64,000 bases of DNA from Ensifer sp. WSM1721 (GCF_000513895.2 NZ_CP165785.1:1-64000); one strand, 5' to 3'. Shown: positions 52,834 to 61,788, counted from the first letter of the stretch. The notes: generated from the sequence alone by a model not told the origin. Numbers and translations: made by a program.

Positions 52834-53546
52834 CAGGCAGCGCTCATCGGTGCCAGGGGAACTTCGGTGGTATAGTTTTCGCGCATGAAATTGATGAAAT
52901 TATCTTGGAACTGGCGAGTGTGTGCGTGGGCGAGTTCGTCGGCTCGCTCCACATCGCGGTTGCGGATGGCTTCCAGCATCAGGTTATGCTCGTCTGTCAG
53001 CAGGTAGCCTTCATGTGTGCGTTCGAGATATTCGAAATGCAGATGCAGCATGCGTTGGCCCTGTGCCAGCAGCCGCTCATAGAATGATGCGAGGAATGGG
53101 TTCCGGCCCGCATCGGCAATGGCCATGTGAAATCGCTTGTTGGCTTCGGACATGGCTAAGTGGTTGCCGGTCTTCACCGCAACCTCGAATTCCTTCTGAC
53201 GCTTTGCGATTACTTTCAGATCGGCATCGGTGCGCAACGTAGCGGCCAGGCGGGTATTCATGCGTTGGGCAATATCCAATGCCTCGACATATTTGGGGAA
53301 CGTCCCAACCTCGATCGGCGCGACAATGGTGCTGCGATTGGACAAGGTGACCACAAGCTCCTCGCCCGCCAGGCGGATCAGAGCCTCGCGCACGGGAGAC
53401 CGCGACATGTCGAAGCGTTCGGCCAGCGTGGTCTCATCCAGAAGCTGACCGGGCTGCAAGGTCAAGGCCAGAATTTCGCGTCGCAGAGTGTCGTAGACGC
53501 TTTTCCAGCCGGTGCCGCGAGTGCGTTTAGGTTCCTGTTCTTCCAC
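52833..53546 (-). CDS. GntR-family (FCD) regulator of the catabolic cluster
   Basis: This protein of about 237 residues has an N-terminal winged helix (DETTLAERFDMSRSPVREAL) and a C-terminal FCD ligand-binding domain with metal-type His residues (HMAIADAGRNPFL, later HNLMLEAI). GTG at 53546 is taken as the start because AAGGA lies 8 bases upstream and the protein then begins just before the HTH; the longer frame is a shadow of the divergent promoter region. It is divergent from the main operon and likely represses it by binding the TGTCGACA palindromes between them. Confidence 0.88.
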   Translation of the reverse strand: MEEQEPKRTRGTGWKSVYDTLRREILALTLQPGQLLDETTLAERFDMSRSPVREALIRLAGEELVVTLSNRSTIVAPIEVGTFPKYVEALDIAQRMNTRLAATLRTDADLKVIAKRQKEFEVAVKTGNHLAMSEANKRFHMAIADAGRNPFLASFYERLLAQGQRMLHLHFEYLERTHEGYLLTDEHNLMLEAIRNRDVERADELAHAHTRQFQDNFINFMRENYTTEVPLAPMSAA

Positions 53547-53598
53547 TTTGAATTCCTTGCTGGAGAGGTCGCGAAACCATAGTTTTCTACGGACACCG

Positions 53599-53606
53599 TG
53601 TCGACA
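53599..53606. promoter_or_regulatory. Operator half: TGTCGACA palindrome 1
   Basis: An 8-bp palindrome lies next to the putative gntR promoter. The identical palindrome at 53627-53634 is 28 bp away, about 2.7 helical turns centre to centre. GntR-family regulators of the FCD group bind short palindromes in such divergent regions. Confidence 0.5.
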
Positions 53607-53619
53607 AGAAATTTCCGTC

Positions 53620-53648
53620 TTGACTTTGTCGACATTAAAACGACATAA
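53620..53648 (+). promoter_or_regulatory. Putative promoter of the catabolic operon with internal operator
   Basis: TTGACT (53620-53625) and ACATAA (53643-53648) are 17 bp apart and point at the DapA-like gene. The palindrome TGTCGACA at 53627-53634 sits in the spacer, where a bound repressor would block RNA polymerase. The -10 match is modest. Confidence 0.5.
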
Positions 53649-53763
53649 CATCGGCAGAGTGAAGGACGAGCCGAGGCGCCGCGTATCCCGTCCGAATATC
53701 CCGATAACTGCGCCTCCGAGCCTTAAAAGATCACTCTGTAAAGCCCTGCAATGGAGCCCCGCG

Positions 53764-54642
53764 ATGAAACTCACCGGCGTCATGCCCGCCCTCGTCACCC
53801 CCTTCGACAAAAACGACAAGATCGACTTCAAGGCCTTTGAGAAGCTGCTCGTCCATCTGCGTGAAGCAGGCGTAACTGGCTGGGTGCCGAACGGTTCGAC
53901 CGGCGAATATTTCAGCCAGTCGACGGAGGAGCGCCGAGATGTGCTGCAGTTCGTCAAGGATTTCGCCAAGCCGGGCGAGATTCTCATCGCCGGCACGAAT
54001 GCGCCGGCCACGCGTGAAGTCATCGAACAGACCGCGATGGCCAAGGAGATCGGCTATGACGCGGTTCTGCTTGCGCCGCCCTTCTACACCCGCCCCACCC
54101 AGGAAGAGCTGATCAAGCACTATGAAACCGTGCTTGCAGCGGTCGACGTCAATCTCGTGCTTTACAGCTACCCGGCAAAGGACGGCTCCGACATCAGCTT
54201 CGAATTGATGGACCATTTCGCCGACAATCCCCGTGTCATCGGCATCAAGGAAAGCTCAGGGGTGCTGCAGCGGGCGATCGATATTGCCAGCCGCTATGAA
54301 GGCAAGATCCAGCTTGTCAGCGGATCGGACGACATCGCGCTCGACTTCATGTTCTGGGGTGCGGAAAGCTGGATTTGCGGACCGTCGAACTGCATGGCAA
54401 AAGCCTGCTGTGATCTCGATCGTACATATAAATCAGGCGATATCGCCAAGGCGCGCGAGATGATGAAGACGCTTTACCGGGCGATGAACATTCTCGAATC
54501 CGGCAAGTTCGTCCAGAAGATCAAGTATGGCTGCGAGCTGCAGGGCTTGCCCGTCGGCGAGTGCCGTGCGCCGCTCGGACCGCTGACGGAAGCGGAGAAA
54601 TCCGAATTCCGTGCCGCCATGCAGCCGATCCTCAACTGGTAA
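53764..54642 (+). CDS. DapA-family lyase/deaminase (likely hydroxyproline route)
   Basis: This 292-residue class I Schiff-base lyase of the DHDPS family has NGSTGEYF at 43-50, the active-site Tyr in LYSYPAK (Y134) and the Schiff-base Lys in GIKESSG (K162). In hydroxyproline clusters this family provides delta1-pyrroline-4-hydroxy-2-carboxylate deaminase, which yields 2-oxoglutarate semialdehyde. The order GntR / DapA-like / racemase / FAD dehydrogenase / aldehyde dehydrogenase supports that role over dihydrodipicolinate synthase. The ATG at 53764 follows GGAG; the longer frame only overlaps the operator region. Confidence 0.82.
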   Translation: MKLTGVMPALVTPFDKNDKIDFKAFEKLLVHLREAGVTGWVPNGSTGEYFSQSTEERRDVLQFVKDFAKPGEILIAGTNAPATREVIEQTAMAKEIGYDAVLLAPPFYTRPTQEELIKHYETVLAAVDVNLVLYSYPAKDGSDISFELMDHFADNPRVIGIKESSGVLQRAIDIASRYEGKIQLVSGSDDIALDFMFWGAESWICGPSNCMAKACCDLDRTYKSGDIAKAREMMKTLYRAMNILESGKFVQKIKYGCELQGLPVGECRAPLGPLTEAEKSEFRAAMQPILNW

Positions 54643-54711
54643 GTTTTGGGAGCCGCGGGCGCCCGGTTGTGCCGGACGCCCATATTGCTTCTTGCATTCA
54701 AGGATCGGGCC

Positions 54712-55746
54712 ATGCGGTTTAAAAGGGTGCTTTCCGTCGTCGAATGCCATGCGGAGGGCGAGAGCGGAAAGGTCATCGTCGGCGGTATCGGACAGGTGCC
54801 GGGTAAGACGATGTTCGACAAGAAGCTTCATCTTGAAAATCACATGGACGACATCCGCAAGATGGTGCTGTTCGAACCGCGCGGCGCCGTCTGGCACAAT
54901 GCCAATATCGTGCTGCCGTCCAACCATCCGGACGCGGACATGGGCTATGTGATTCTCGAAACCACCGAATACCCTGCCATGTCCGGGTCGAACACGATGT
55001 GTGTCGCGACCGTGCTTTTGGAAACCGGCATTCTTCCCATGCGCGAGCCGGTCACCGAACTCGTGCTCGAGGCGCCGGCGGGTCTCATCCGCGTGCACTG
55101 CGAGTGTCACAACGGCAAGGTGACGCGTGTTCGCCTGGTCAACCAACCTGCCTTTTGCTACCACGTTGACAGCATGATCGAGGTTGCCGGCCTGGGTACG
55201 GTCGGGGTCGACATCGTCTATGGCGGCATGACCTATGTCATGGTCGACGCTGCAGCGCTCGGCTTTTCGATCGATCCGACCGAAGCCCGGGAATTGTGCG
55301 AGGTCGGGCAGCGGCTGAAGGCTGCCGCCGTGGAACAGCTTGCGGTCGAACACCCCGAAAATCCCGCCATTCCGGGCATCACCAATACGGAATTCATGGG
55401 TCCGCTGCATCGCGAGAACGGAGAGCTGATCTCACGGAATTGCGTTGTCGTGTCTCCCGGGCGCTGCGATCGCTCGCCCTGCGGCACCGGTTCGTCGGCA
55501 CGTCTCGCGTTGCTCCACGCCAAGGGCTTGATCGCGCCGGGCGAAACCCTTGTTCATGAATCCATTACCGGCAGCCGTTTTCTCTGCACTATCGACGGTC
55601 TGACGAAGGTCGGTCGATATGACGCGGTCGTTCCGGCGATTGCCGGTCAAGCATGGATCACCGGCTTCCACCAGATGGGCATGGATCCGACGGATCCGTA
55701 CCCGAATGGCTTCACCGTGGCCGACACCTGGATGGCAACTGTTTGA
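54712..55746 (+). CDS. Proline racemase-family epimerase (Ser/Cys variant)
   Basis: This 344-residue member of the proline racemase superfamily has MSGSNT at 90-95 in the first catalytic position, where racemases have Cys but this protein has Ser91. The second position, DRSPCGTGSSARLALLHAKG, keeps Cys257. Cys-Cys members are usually racemases or 4-hydroxyproline 2-epimerases, and Cys-Thr members are dehydratases. A Ser-Cys pair is a known minority type. Context points to hydroxyproline epimerisation. AAGGA precedes the ATG. Confidence 0.82.
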   Translation: MRFKRVLSVVECHAEGESGKVIVGGIGQVPGKTMFDKKLHLENHMDDIRKMVLFEPRGAVWHNANIVLPSNHPDADMGYVILETTEYPAMSGSNTMCVATVLLETGILPMREPVTELVLEAPAGLIRVHCECHNGKVTRVRLVNQPAFCYHVDSMIEVAGLGTVGVDIVYGGMTYVMVDAAALGFSIDPTEARELCEVGQRLKAAAVEQLAVEHPENPAIPGITNTEFMGPLHRENGELISRNCVVVSPGRCDRSPCGTGSSARLALLHAKGLIAPGETLVHESITGSRFLCTIDGLTKVGRYDAVVPAIAGQAWITGFHQMGMDPTDPYPNGFTVADTWMATV

Positions 55747-55762
55747 TCCAGCGAGCGGCAAC

Positions 55763-57010
55763 ATGAATACTTCATCCACCATTGCAATTGTCGGCGCCGG
55801 CGTTATCGGCACCACGCTTGCATGTGATTTGCAACGCCGCGGGCATTCCGTTCAGTTGATCGAGCGGGAAGGTCCGGGTACCGGAGCAAGCTTCGGCAAT
55901 ATGGCCAGCATTGCCGTGACCGAATTCATGCCCGCCTCCCGGCCGGCGATCTGGAAGCAGATGCCGAAATGGCTGCTCGATCCGGAAGGTCCGGTACGCG
56001 TACGCCCCTCCTACATGCCGCGGCTTATTCCCTGGTTCCTGCGTTTTTTGGCAGCGAGCCGTCCCTCGAAGCTTCGCGAACTCGAAGCGGCGGGCGCGGT
56101 TCTCTGCCATCGGGTGCATGAAGATCTCGGTGCGCTCCTGAAGGAGACGGGACTCACTCACATGCTGAGCGCCGAAGGCTGCCTCAGCCTTTATGCGGAC
56201 GAGGCAGAGTTCAAGGCCGACCGCGATCATATCGAAATCCTCGAGCGCTTCGGTTTTCGCCACGAAATTCTCGGTGGCAATGCCATCCGCGACCTTGAGC
56301 CGGCACTGACAACCAAAATCACCAAGGCGGTTCTCTTTCCCGACAACCGATCGATAGCCGACCCTTACAAACTGGTCACGGCGCTTGCCGAACGCTTCCA
56401 GGCCCTCGGCGGTACGATCATTCGCGGCGAAGTCGGTGGCTTCGACATCGGCGAGGGCGGGGTGAAGGCTGTCCGCCTGAAGGATGGCCGCGCGATCAAT
56501 GCGGACAAGACCGTGCTCGCGGCCGGTGTTTTTACCGCACGCATGGCGCGGGATCTTGGGGAGCCGATTCCGCTTGAAACCGAGCGCGGCTATCACACGC
56601 AGATCATGGATCCCGGTATTTCCATGCGCCATTCGATCATCTGGCCGGCCAAGGCCTTCATGGTCACGCCGACAGCGGGCGGCATCCGCGTCGGCGGTAC
56701 GGTGGAGATGGCGGGCATAGATGCCGCACCCGACTATCGCCGCGCCAAGATCACCGTCAAGCGCGCACTCGAAGCGCTGCCCGATCTGAAAGTGCGTCAA
56801 ACGAGCGAGTGGATGGGCCACCGTCCGGCCTTCCCAGACACGGTCCCTGTCATGAGCGCCTCTGCCAGGCATCGCGATCTCTATTATGCGACCGGCCATG
56901 GCCATCTCGGTCTCACCTATGCAGCAACCAATGCGCGGCTGATGGGCGACCTTATTTCCGGGGTCACGCCGCCCGTCGATCTTACCCCCTATCGTGTCGA
57001 TCGATTTTGA
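55763..57010 (+). CDS. FAD-dependent D-amino-acid (D-hydroxyproline) dehydrogenase
   Basis: This 415-residue DadA-like flavoprotein has the dinucleotide fold AIVGAGVIGTTLACDL near residue 8. ETERGYHTQI and a C-terminal FAD-closing block (YYATGHGHLGLTYAATNARL) complete the DAO fold. In hydroxyproline clusters this type oxidises cis-4-hydroxy-D-proline to the pyrroline. It starts 16 bp after the epimerase stop. The frame opens further upstream but overlaps the epimerase, so the ATG at 55763 is chosen. Confidence 0.85.
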   Translation: MNTSSTIAIVGAGVIGTTLACDLQRRGHSVQLIEREGPGTGASFGNMASIAVTEFMPASRPAIWKQMPKWLLDPEGPVRVRPSYMPRLIPWFLRFLAASRPSKLRELEAAGAVLCHRVHEDLGALLKETGLTHMLSAEGCLSLYADEAEFKADRDHIEILERFGFRHEILGGNAIRDLEPALTTKITKAVLFPDNRSIADPYKLVTALAERFQALGGTIIRGEVGGFDIGEGGVKAVRLKDGRAINADKTVLAAGVFTARMARDLGEPIPLETERGYHTQIMDPGISMRHSIIWPAKAFMVTPTAGGIRVGGTVEMAGIDAAPDYRRAKITVKRALEALPDLKVRQTSEWMGHRPAFPDTVPVMSASARHRDLYYATGHGHLGLTYAATNARLMGDLISGVTPPVDLTPYRVDRF

Positions 57011-57022
57011 AAGGAGCTCTCC

Positions 57023-57721
57023 ATGACGGACAAGATTTGCCTGATCACCGGCGGCGGCAAGGGCATGGGAGCGGCGGTGGCGCGCGAGATGGCGGCACGC
57101 GGTTACAAGCTCGCCCTGATGTCGCCGTCGGAAAACTGCGAGACGCTCGCCGCCGAGCTCGGCGGCGTTGCCGGGCGCGGTGTCGCGCAAAGTGCGGCTG
57201 ACCTCGAGGCTATCGTCGACCTCGCAATCTCCACCTATGGCCGGATCGATGCGGTGCTGAACCACACCGGCCACCCGCCGAAAGGCGATCTCCTCGACAT
57301 TACCGATGAAAACTGGGATCTCGCCAACGACATGATCGTCAAGGCGGTCATCCGCATGGCGCGTCTCGTGACGCCGGTCATGGAAGCGCAGGGTGGCGGT
57401 TCAATCGTCAACATCACCACCTATGCAGCCTTCGAACCCTCCCTATGGTTCCCGGCGTCCTGCGTCTACAGGGCAGGGGTCTCTTCGTTCACCAAGCTCT
57501 ATTCCGACCGCTATGGCCCGAAGAACATCCGCATGAACTGCCTGCTTCCGGGGTTTACCGACAGCTTGGATGTCGAAAAGTTCGCGGACCTGACAGCGCT
57601 GAAGCGCATCGGCCGCGTTGAAGAACAGGCCAAGGCTGCGGCGTTCCTGCTCAGCGACGATTCCAGCTACATCACGGGCCAGAGCCTTCGGGTCGATGGC
57701 GGTCTAACGCGTCACATGTGA
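57023..57721 (+). CDS. SDR-family protein lacking the catalytic Lys
   Basis: This 232-residue SDR-fold protein has the cofactor motif TGGGKGMG at 9-16 and the family's NHTGHPPKG at 80-88 in place of NNAG. The active site reads Y149-RAG-V153, so the YxxxK Lys is replaced by Val, and Thr occupies the Ser position (NITT). Activity may therefore differ from normal SDR redox chemistry. AAAGGAG precedes the ATG; it lies in the middle of the operon. Confidence 0.8.
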   Translation: MTDKICLITGGGKGMGAAVAREMAARGYKLALMSPSENCETLAAELGGVAGRGVAQSAADLEAIVDLAISTYGRIDAVLNHTGHPPKGDLLDITDENWDLANDMIVKAVIRMARLVTPVMEAQGGGSIVNITTYAAFEPSLWFPASCVYRAGVSSFTKLYSDRYGPKNIRMNCLLPGFTDSLDVEKFADLTALKRIGRVEEQAKAAAFLLSDDSSYITGQSLRVDGGLTRHM

Positions 57722-57728
57722 GGTTACC

Positions 57729-59213
57729 ATGCAGAACAAGCTCTTTATTGATGGCCAGTGGGTCGCACCAGTTGACGGAACAATGCTTCCGGTCATCGAT
57801 CCGGCGACGGAAGAGGTGTTTCACCATATCCCGGCCGCCGGTGCGGCGGAGGCGGAGATGGCCGTGAAAGCGGCGCGCGAAGCCTTCGACAACGGTCCCT
57901 GGCCGCGCCTTTCGGGCAAGGAGCGCGCGAAATATCTGCGCGGCATTGCGCAAGGGATCCGCGACCGTCTGCCGGAACTGGCACGCATGGAAACCCGCGA
58001 CAATGGCAAACCGATCCCGGAGTCCGAGTGGGACCTGACGGACGCCGCCGGCTGTTTTGATTTTTACGCCGACCTTGCCGAGGAACTCGATGGCGAAGTG
58101 GAAGAGGTGAAGCTGGCGGACGCGCGCTTCGTCTCCAAGGCCGTGCGCGAGCCGCTCGGCGTCGCTGTCGCCATCGTTCCGTGGAATTATCCGCTGCTCA
58201 TGGCCTCGTGGAAGATTGCGCCGGCGCTGGCGGCCGGCTGCACCATGATCCTGAAACCTGCCGAGACAACCTCGCTGACGGCGCTGGAACTAGGCGCGAT
58301 CGCGCAGGTCGCAGGGCTTCCCAAGGGAGTCCTGAACATCCTCTCCGGCAAAGGTTCGGTCGTCGGTCAGGCGCTGATCGAACACCCGCAAGTCGACAAG
58401 GTTGCCTTCACCGGCTCCGGCCCGGTCGGCTCGCGCATCATGGCCGAAGGCGCGAAGGATATCAAACGGATCAGCCTCGAACTCGGCGGCAAGTCACCCT
58501 TCATCGTCTTCGCCGACAGCGACATCGAAAAAGCGGTCGAATGGATCATGTTCGGTATCTTCTGGAACCAGGGGCAGGTGTGTTCGGCCACCTCCCGGGT
58601 TCTGGTGGAAGCTGCGCTCTATCCGAAACTGCTGGAACGGCTGGTCGAGGAAGCTAGCAAAATCAAAATTGGCAACGGCCTGGATGAAGGCACACTGCTT
58701 GGCCCACTCGTCAACAAGGGCCAGTACGAAGACGTGCTGCGCCACATCGACCGCGCGGTCGAACAGGGCGCGACGGTCGCCTGCGGCGGCAAGTACGAGG
58801 GTTTCAACAGGGGTTTCTGGGTGGCGCCGACGATCCTCACCGACATGGCGCTCGACAGCGACGCCTGGGTGGAGGAAATCTTCGGCCCGGTCGTCTGCAT
58901 CCGTCCCTTCGAAACGGAAGAGGAGGCAATCCGCCTTGCCAACGATTCCCGCTTCGGCCTCGCTGCCGCCGTCATGTCGGCTGACGATGAACGCTGCGAG
59001 CGGGTCGCGCGCGCCTTCCGCGCCGGCATCGTCTGGATCAACTGCTCGCAGCCGACCTTCACCGAAGCGCCGTGGGGTGGCTACAAGCAGTCCGGCATCG
59101 GCCGCGAGCTCGGCCGCTGGGGTCTCGACAACTATCTCGAGACGAAGCAGATCACGCGATTTGCCAGCGACGATCCCTGGGGCTGGTATATCAAGTCGGA
59201 GGCAGGTCAATGA
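57729..59213 (+). CDS. Aldehyde dehydrogenase (likely 2-oxoglutarate semialdehyde type)
   Basis: This 494-residue NAD(P)-dependent aldehyde dehydrogenase has IVPWNYPLLMASWK near 155-168, E251 in ELGGKSPF and the nucleophile C285 in GQVCSATS. Length and motifs are normal. With the epimerase, dehydrogenase and deaminase upstream, it would convert 2-oxoglutarate semialdehyde to 2-oxoglutarate. Sequence alone would also allow a betaine-aldehyde-type enzyme. The stop overlaps the next gene by four bases (ATGA). Confidence 0.85.
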   Translation: MQNKLFIDGQWVAPVDGTMLPVIDPATEEVFHHIPAAGAAEAEMAVKAAREAFDNGPWPRLSGKERAKYLRGIAQGIRDRLPELARMETRDNGKPIPESEWDLTDAAGCFDFYADLAEELDGEVEEVKLADARFVSKAVREPLGVAVAIVPWNYPLLMASWKIAPALAAGCTMILKPAETTSLTALELGAIAQVAGLPKGVLNILSGKGSVVGQALIEHPQVDKVAFTGSGPVGSRIMAEGAKDIKRISLELGGKSPFIVFADSDIEKAVEWIMFGIFWNQGQVCSATSRVLVEAALYPKLLERLVEEASKIKIGNGLDEGTLLGPLVNKGQYEDVLRHIDRAVEQGATVACGGKYEGFNRGFWVAPTILTDMALDSDAWVEEIFGPVVCIRPFETEEEAIRLANDSRFGLAAAVMSADDERCERVARAFRAGIVWINCSQPTFTEAPWGGYKQSGIGRELGRWGLDNYLETKQITRFASDDPWGWYIKSEAGQ

Positions 59214-59968
59214 GCGGAGCGCTTTCCGCGCAGACCATCTTGGTGACTGGCGCCTCCGGCGGCATCGGTCGCGCTGTCGTCAAGGCGCTGGCGCTGGAAG
59301 GCGCTCGCCCTGTCATTCACTATGGCAGGGACCGGGCCGGAGCCGAGAGCTTGAACGCCGAGATCGGCGGAGATGGCATTATCGTCCCGGCCGACCTTTC
59401 GGCGCCGCAGGGCGCGTTCGAGTTGTGGCAGCGGTCGCTCGATGCGGCCGGCCGTATCCACGGCCTGGTCAACAACGCCGGCATTCGCAGCGAGATCGGC
59501 ATCGAAGCCGAACCGGATGCCTGGCGCGGGGCCTGGGGTCGGGAATTCCAGGTCAATTTCTTTGCCGCTGCCGATCTTTCCAAGGAAGCCATCCGCCATT
59601 TCAAGACGCATGGCAGCGGGCGGATCATCAACATGGCCAGCCGGGCGGGCCAGCGCGGCTATGCGGCGGATGCTTTGCCTTATGGCGCAAGCAAGGCGGC
59701 CCTCCTCAACCTCACCAAATCCATCGCCCGCAGCTTTGGAGCCGATGGCGTGACCGCGATTGCCATCGCGCCCGGCTGGGTGCGCACCGACATGGCCGAG
59801 GATTTCGTGGCCAAGAACGGCAAGCAGGCGGCGGTCGCGGATATTCCGATCGGCGAAATGGCGGAGCCGGAAGCGGTTGCCGAACTGGTGGCCTTCGCCT
59901 TTCGCACCTCGCAGGCATCGCTGAACGGCGCGACACTCGATGTTAATGGCGGCAGCTATGTCAGATAG
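59210..59968 (+). CDS. SDR-family oxidoreductase
   Basis: This classical 252-residue short-chain dehydrogenase has VTGASGGIG at 13-21, NNAG, Ser in the NMASRAG block, and YGASK as the catalytic pair. It ends with NGATLDVNGGSYV. The ATG overlaps the aldehyde dehydrogenase stop; an upstream frame extension lies inside that gene. The substrate is not evident; a ketone or alcohol intermediate of the pathway is likely. Confidence 0.85.
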   Translation: MSGALSAQTILVTGASGGIGRAVVKALALEGARPVIHYGRDRAGAESLNAEIGGDGIIVPADLSAPQGAFELWQRSLDAAGRIHGLVNNAGIRSEIGIEAEPDAWRGAWGREFQVNFFAAADLSKEAIRHFKTHGSGRIINMASRAGQRGYAADALPYGASKAALLNLTKSIARSFGADGVTAIAIAPGWVRTDMAEDFVAKNGKQAAVADIPIGEMAEPEAVAELVAFAFRTSQASLNGATLDVNGGSYVR

Positions 59969-59979
59969 GGAGACATGAG

Positions 59980-60735
59980 ATGCAACGTTTTGAAGGGAAA
60001 GTCGCCGTCATCACCGGCGCAGGCGGTGGTATCGGCTCGGCGATCGCCAGGCGGCTGGCTTCCGAGGGCGCGCTGGTGGTTGTCACCGACGCCAATGCCG
60101 AGGCCGCCGCGACCGTGACGGCTGATATCCGCGCATCCGGTTGGCAGGCCGAGACGATTACGGCAAATATCGCGGACAAGGGCGAATGCGCTTCGCTGAT
60201 TGCCGACAGCTTTGCCCTGCGCGGCCGGCTCGACGTGCTGGTCAACAATGCCGGCATCAACCGGCGCGGCAACCTGCTCGCGCTCTCCGACGAGGATTGG
60301 TCGCTCAGCTTTGCCGTCAATCTCAATTCAATGTTTCATTTGTGCCGCGCGGCCCTTCCGCTGATGATCGAAGCGGGCGGCGGCGCGATCGTGAACACCG
60401 CCTCGCAATGGGGTCTCTATCCCGCACCGAATCATATCGCCTACAACACGACAAAGGCCGCCGTCGCCGCCTTCACCCAGAATCTCGCGCGCGACTATGC
60501 GCCGGACAAGATCCGCGTGAATGCCGTCTGCCCCGGCGAAATCCACACGCCGATGCTGGAAGCGGGCGTCAAGCGCTCCGGCCGCACCATTGCCGACCTC
60601 GACAAGCTGGTGCCTTTCGGTCGTATCGGCAAACCGGAGGAAGTCGCAGCCCTCGTTGCGTTTCTCGCCTCGGACGAGGCGCAGTTCATCTGCGGCTCGC
60701 TCGTGGAGATCACTGGCGCCCAAGCGGTGGCGTGA
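59980..60735 (+). CDS. SDR-family oxidoreductase
   Basis: This classical 251-residue short-chain dehydrogenase has VITGAGGGIGSAIA near residue 9, NNAGINRRGN, TASQWG with the Ser, and YNTTK. It ends in ICGSLVEITGAQAVA. It lies 11 bp after the preceding SDR and is clearly a different paralogue. The presence of three SDRs in one operon is unusual for a plain hydroxyproline route. Confidence 0.85.
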   Translation: MQRFEGKVAVITGAGGGIGSAIARRLASEGALVVVTDANAEAAATVTADIRASGWQAETITANIADKGECASLIADSFALRGRLDVLVNNAGINRRGNLLALSDEDWSLSFAVNLNSMFHLCRAALPLMIEAGGGAIVNTASQWGLYPAPNHIAYNTTKAAVAAFTQNLARDYAPDKIRVNAVCPGEIHTPMLEAGVKRSGRTIADLDKLVPFGRIGKPEEVAALVAFLASDEAQFICGSLVEITGAQAVA

Positions 60736-60747
60736 GGGATCTTGTGC

Positions 60748-61788
60748 ATGTCCGATCGTAGCGAAGGCGACAGCGTCACCATTTCCTTCGAGGAACTTCG
60801 TGCCCTGTTGAAGCGGATATTTCTGGGGGCGGGTACTGCGCAATCGGTCGCTGATATTCTGGCCGACAACTGCGCTGCCTGCGAACGGGATGGCTGCCAC
60901 AGCCATGGCATTTTCCGCATGCCCGGCTATGTGACCAACCTTGAATCCGGATGGGCGGATGGCAGGGCTGTGCCGACGGCTCAGGAAGCCGGCCCCTCTT
61001 TCCTGCGCATTGACGCCAGGAATGGCTTTGCCCAGCCAGTATTCGAGGCATTCCGCCCGCGGATCGGCCAGATGATCGAGGCGACCGGTGTTGCGGTTGT
61101 CGCAATCAACAACTCACATCACTTCAGCGCACTGTGGCCGGAACTGGAGGACTTCGCTCGGCAGGGATATGTCGGGCTGAGCGTGGTGACGGGCGCGTGT
61201 GTGGTGGTTCCTCCAGGAGGACGCAAGCGTGTCCTCGGCACAAATCCCATCGCCTTTGCAACACCGGTCGCTGGCGCCGATCCGCTGATCTTCGACTTTG
61301 CCACCAGCAACATGTCACATGGCGATCTCACGATCGCGGCGGGTGCTGGCCGAAAGGTGCCACACGGAACGGGTGTCGATGGCGAGGGCCGACTGAGCGA
61401 CGATCCCGTTGCGATCGACGAGGGCGGCGGTATCCTGCCTTTCGGGGGCCACAAGGGCGCTGCGATCTCGCTGATGGTAGAGGTTCTGGCTTCGGCGCTG
61501 ACCGGCGGAAAGTTCGCGGCGGAGGTGGATTTCACCGGCTATCCCGGCGCGAATGCGCCGAAGACTGGCCAGCTTCTGATCTTCATCGATCCCGTGCGCG
61601 GCGGCAATGGCGGCTTCGCCAGTCGCGTCAGTGATTTCCTGCACATGCTGCGCGATGCCGGACAGGAACGGTTTCCATCGCAGCAACGCTACCAGCGTCG
61701 GGCGGCGGCATTGAAGGATGGCATACAGATCCGTGCCGCCGATTTCGACAATCTGAACGCTCTCGCAAACGGAGAAACAACGGCCTGA
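60748..61788 (+). CDS. LDH2/malate dehydrogenase-family imine reductase (delta1-pyrroline-2-carboxylate type)
   Basis: This protein of about 346 residues in the LDH2 family has CERDGCHSHGIFRMPGY near 43-59, INNSHHFSALWPELEDFA with the family His, GTNPIAFATPV, and LPFGGHKGAAISLMVE. Members of this family reduce delta1-piperideine- or delta1-pyrroline-2-carboxylate with NADPH. That makes it the natural partner of aconitase X at 50.3 kb. The ATG at 60748 is preferred over a GTG two codons earlier. It ends the plus-strand operon. Confidence 0.82.
   Translation: MSDRSEGDSVTISFEELRALLKRIFLGAGTAQSVADILADNCAACERDGCHSHGIFRMPGYVTNLESGWADGRAVPTAQEAGPSFLRIDARNGFAQPVFEAFRPRIGQMIEATGVAVVAINNSHHFSALWPELEDFARQGYVGLSVVTGACVVVPPGGRKRVLGTNPIAFATPVAGADPLIFDFATSNMSHGDLTIAAGAGRKVPHGTGVDGEGRLSDDPVAIDEGGGILPFGGHKGAAISLMVEVLASALTGGKFAAEVDFTGYPGANAPKTGQLLIFIDPVRGGNGGFASRVSDFLHMLRDAGQERFPSQQRYQRRAAALKDGIQIRAADFDNLNALANGETTA

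Noticed and set aside
53546..54044. N-terminal extension of the GntR frame
   Set aside because: The extension crosses the divergent promoter and the start of the DapA-like gene; a GTG with a good ribosome-binding site at 53546 gives the normal family length.
54433..55410. Minus-strand open frame of 325 codons
   Set aside because: It is antisense to the DapA-like and racemase genes, with no recognisable domain.
55772..57274. Minus-strand open frame of 500 codons
   Set aside because: It lies antisense to the FAD dehydrogenase and SDR genes, lacks any family motif, and arises from GC-rich codon bias.
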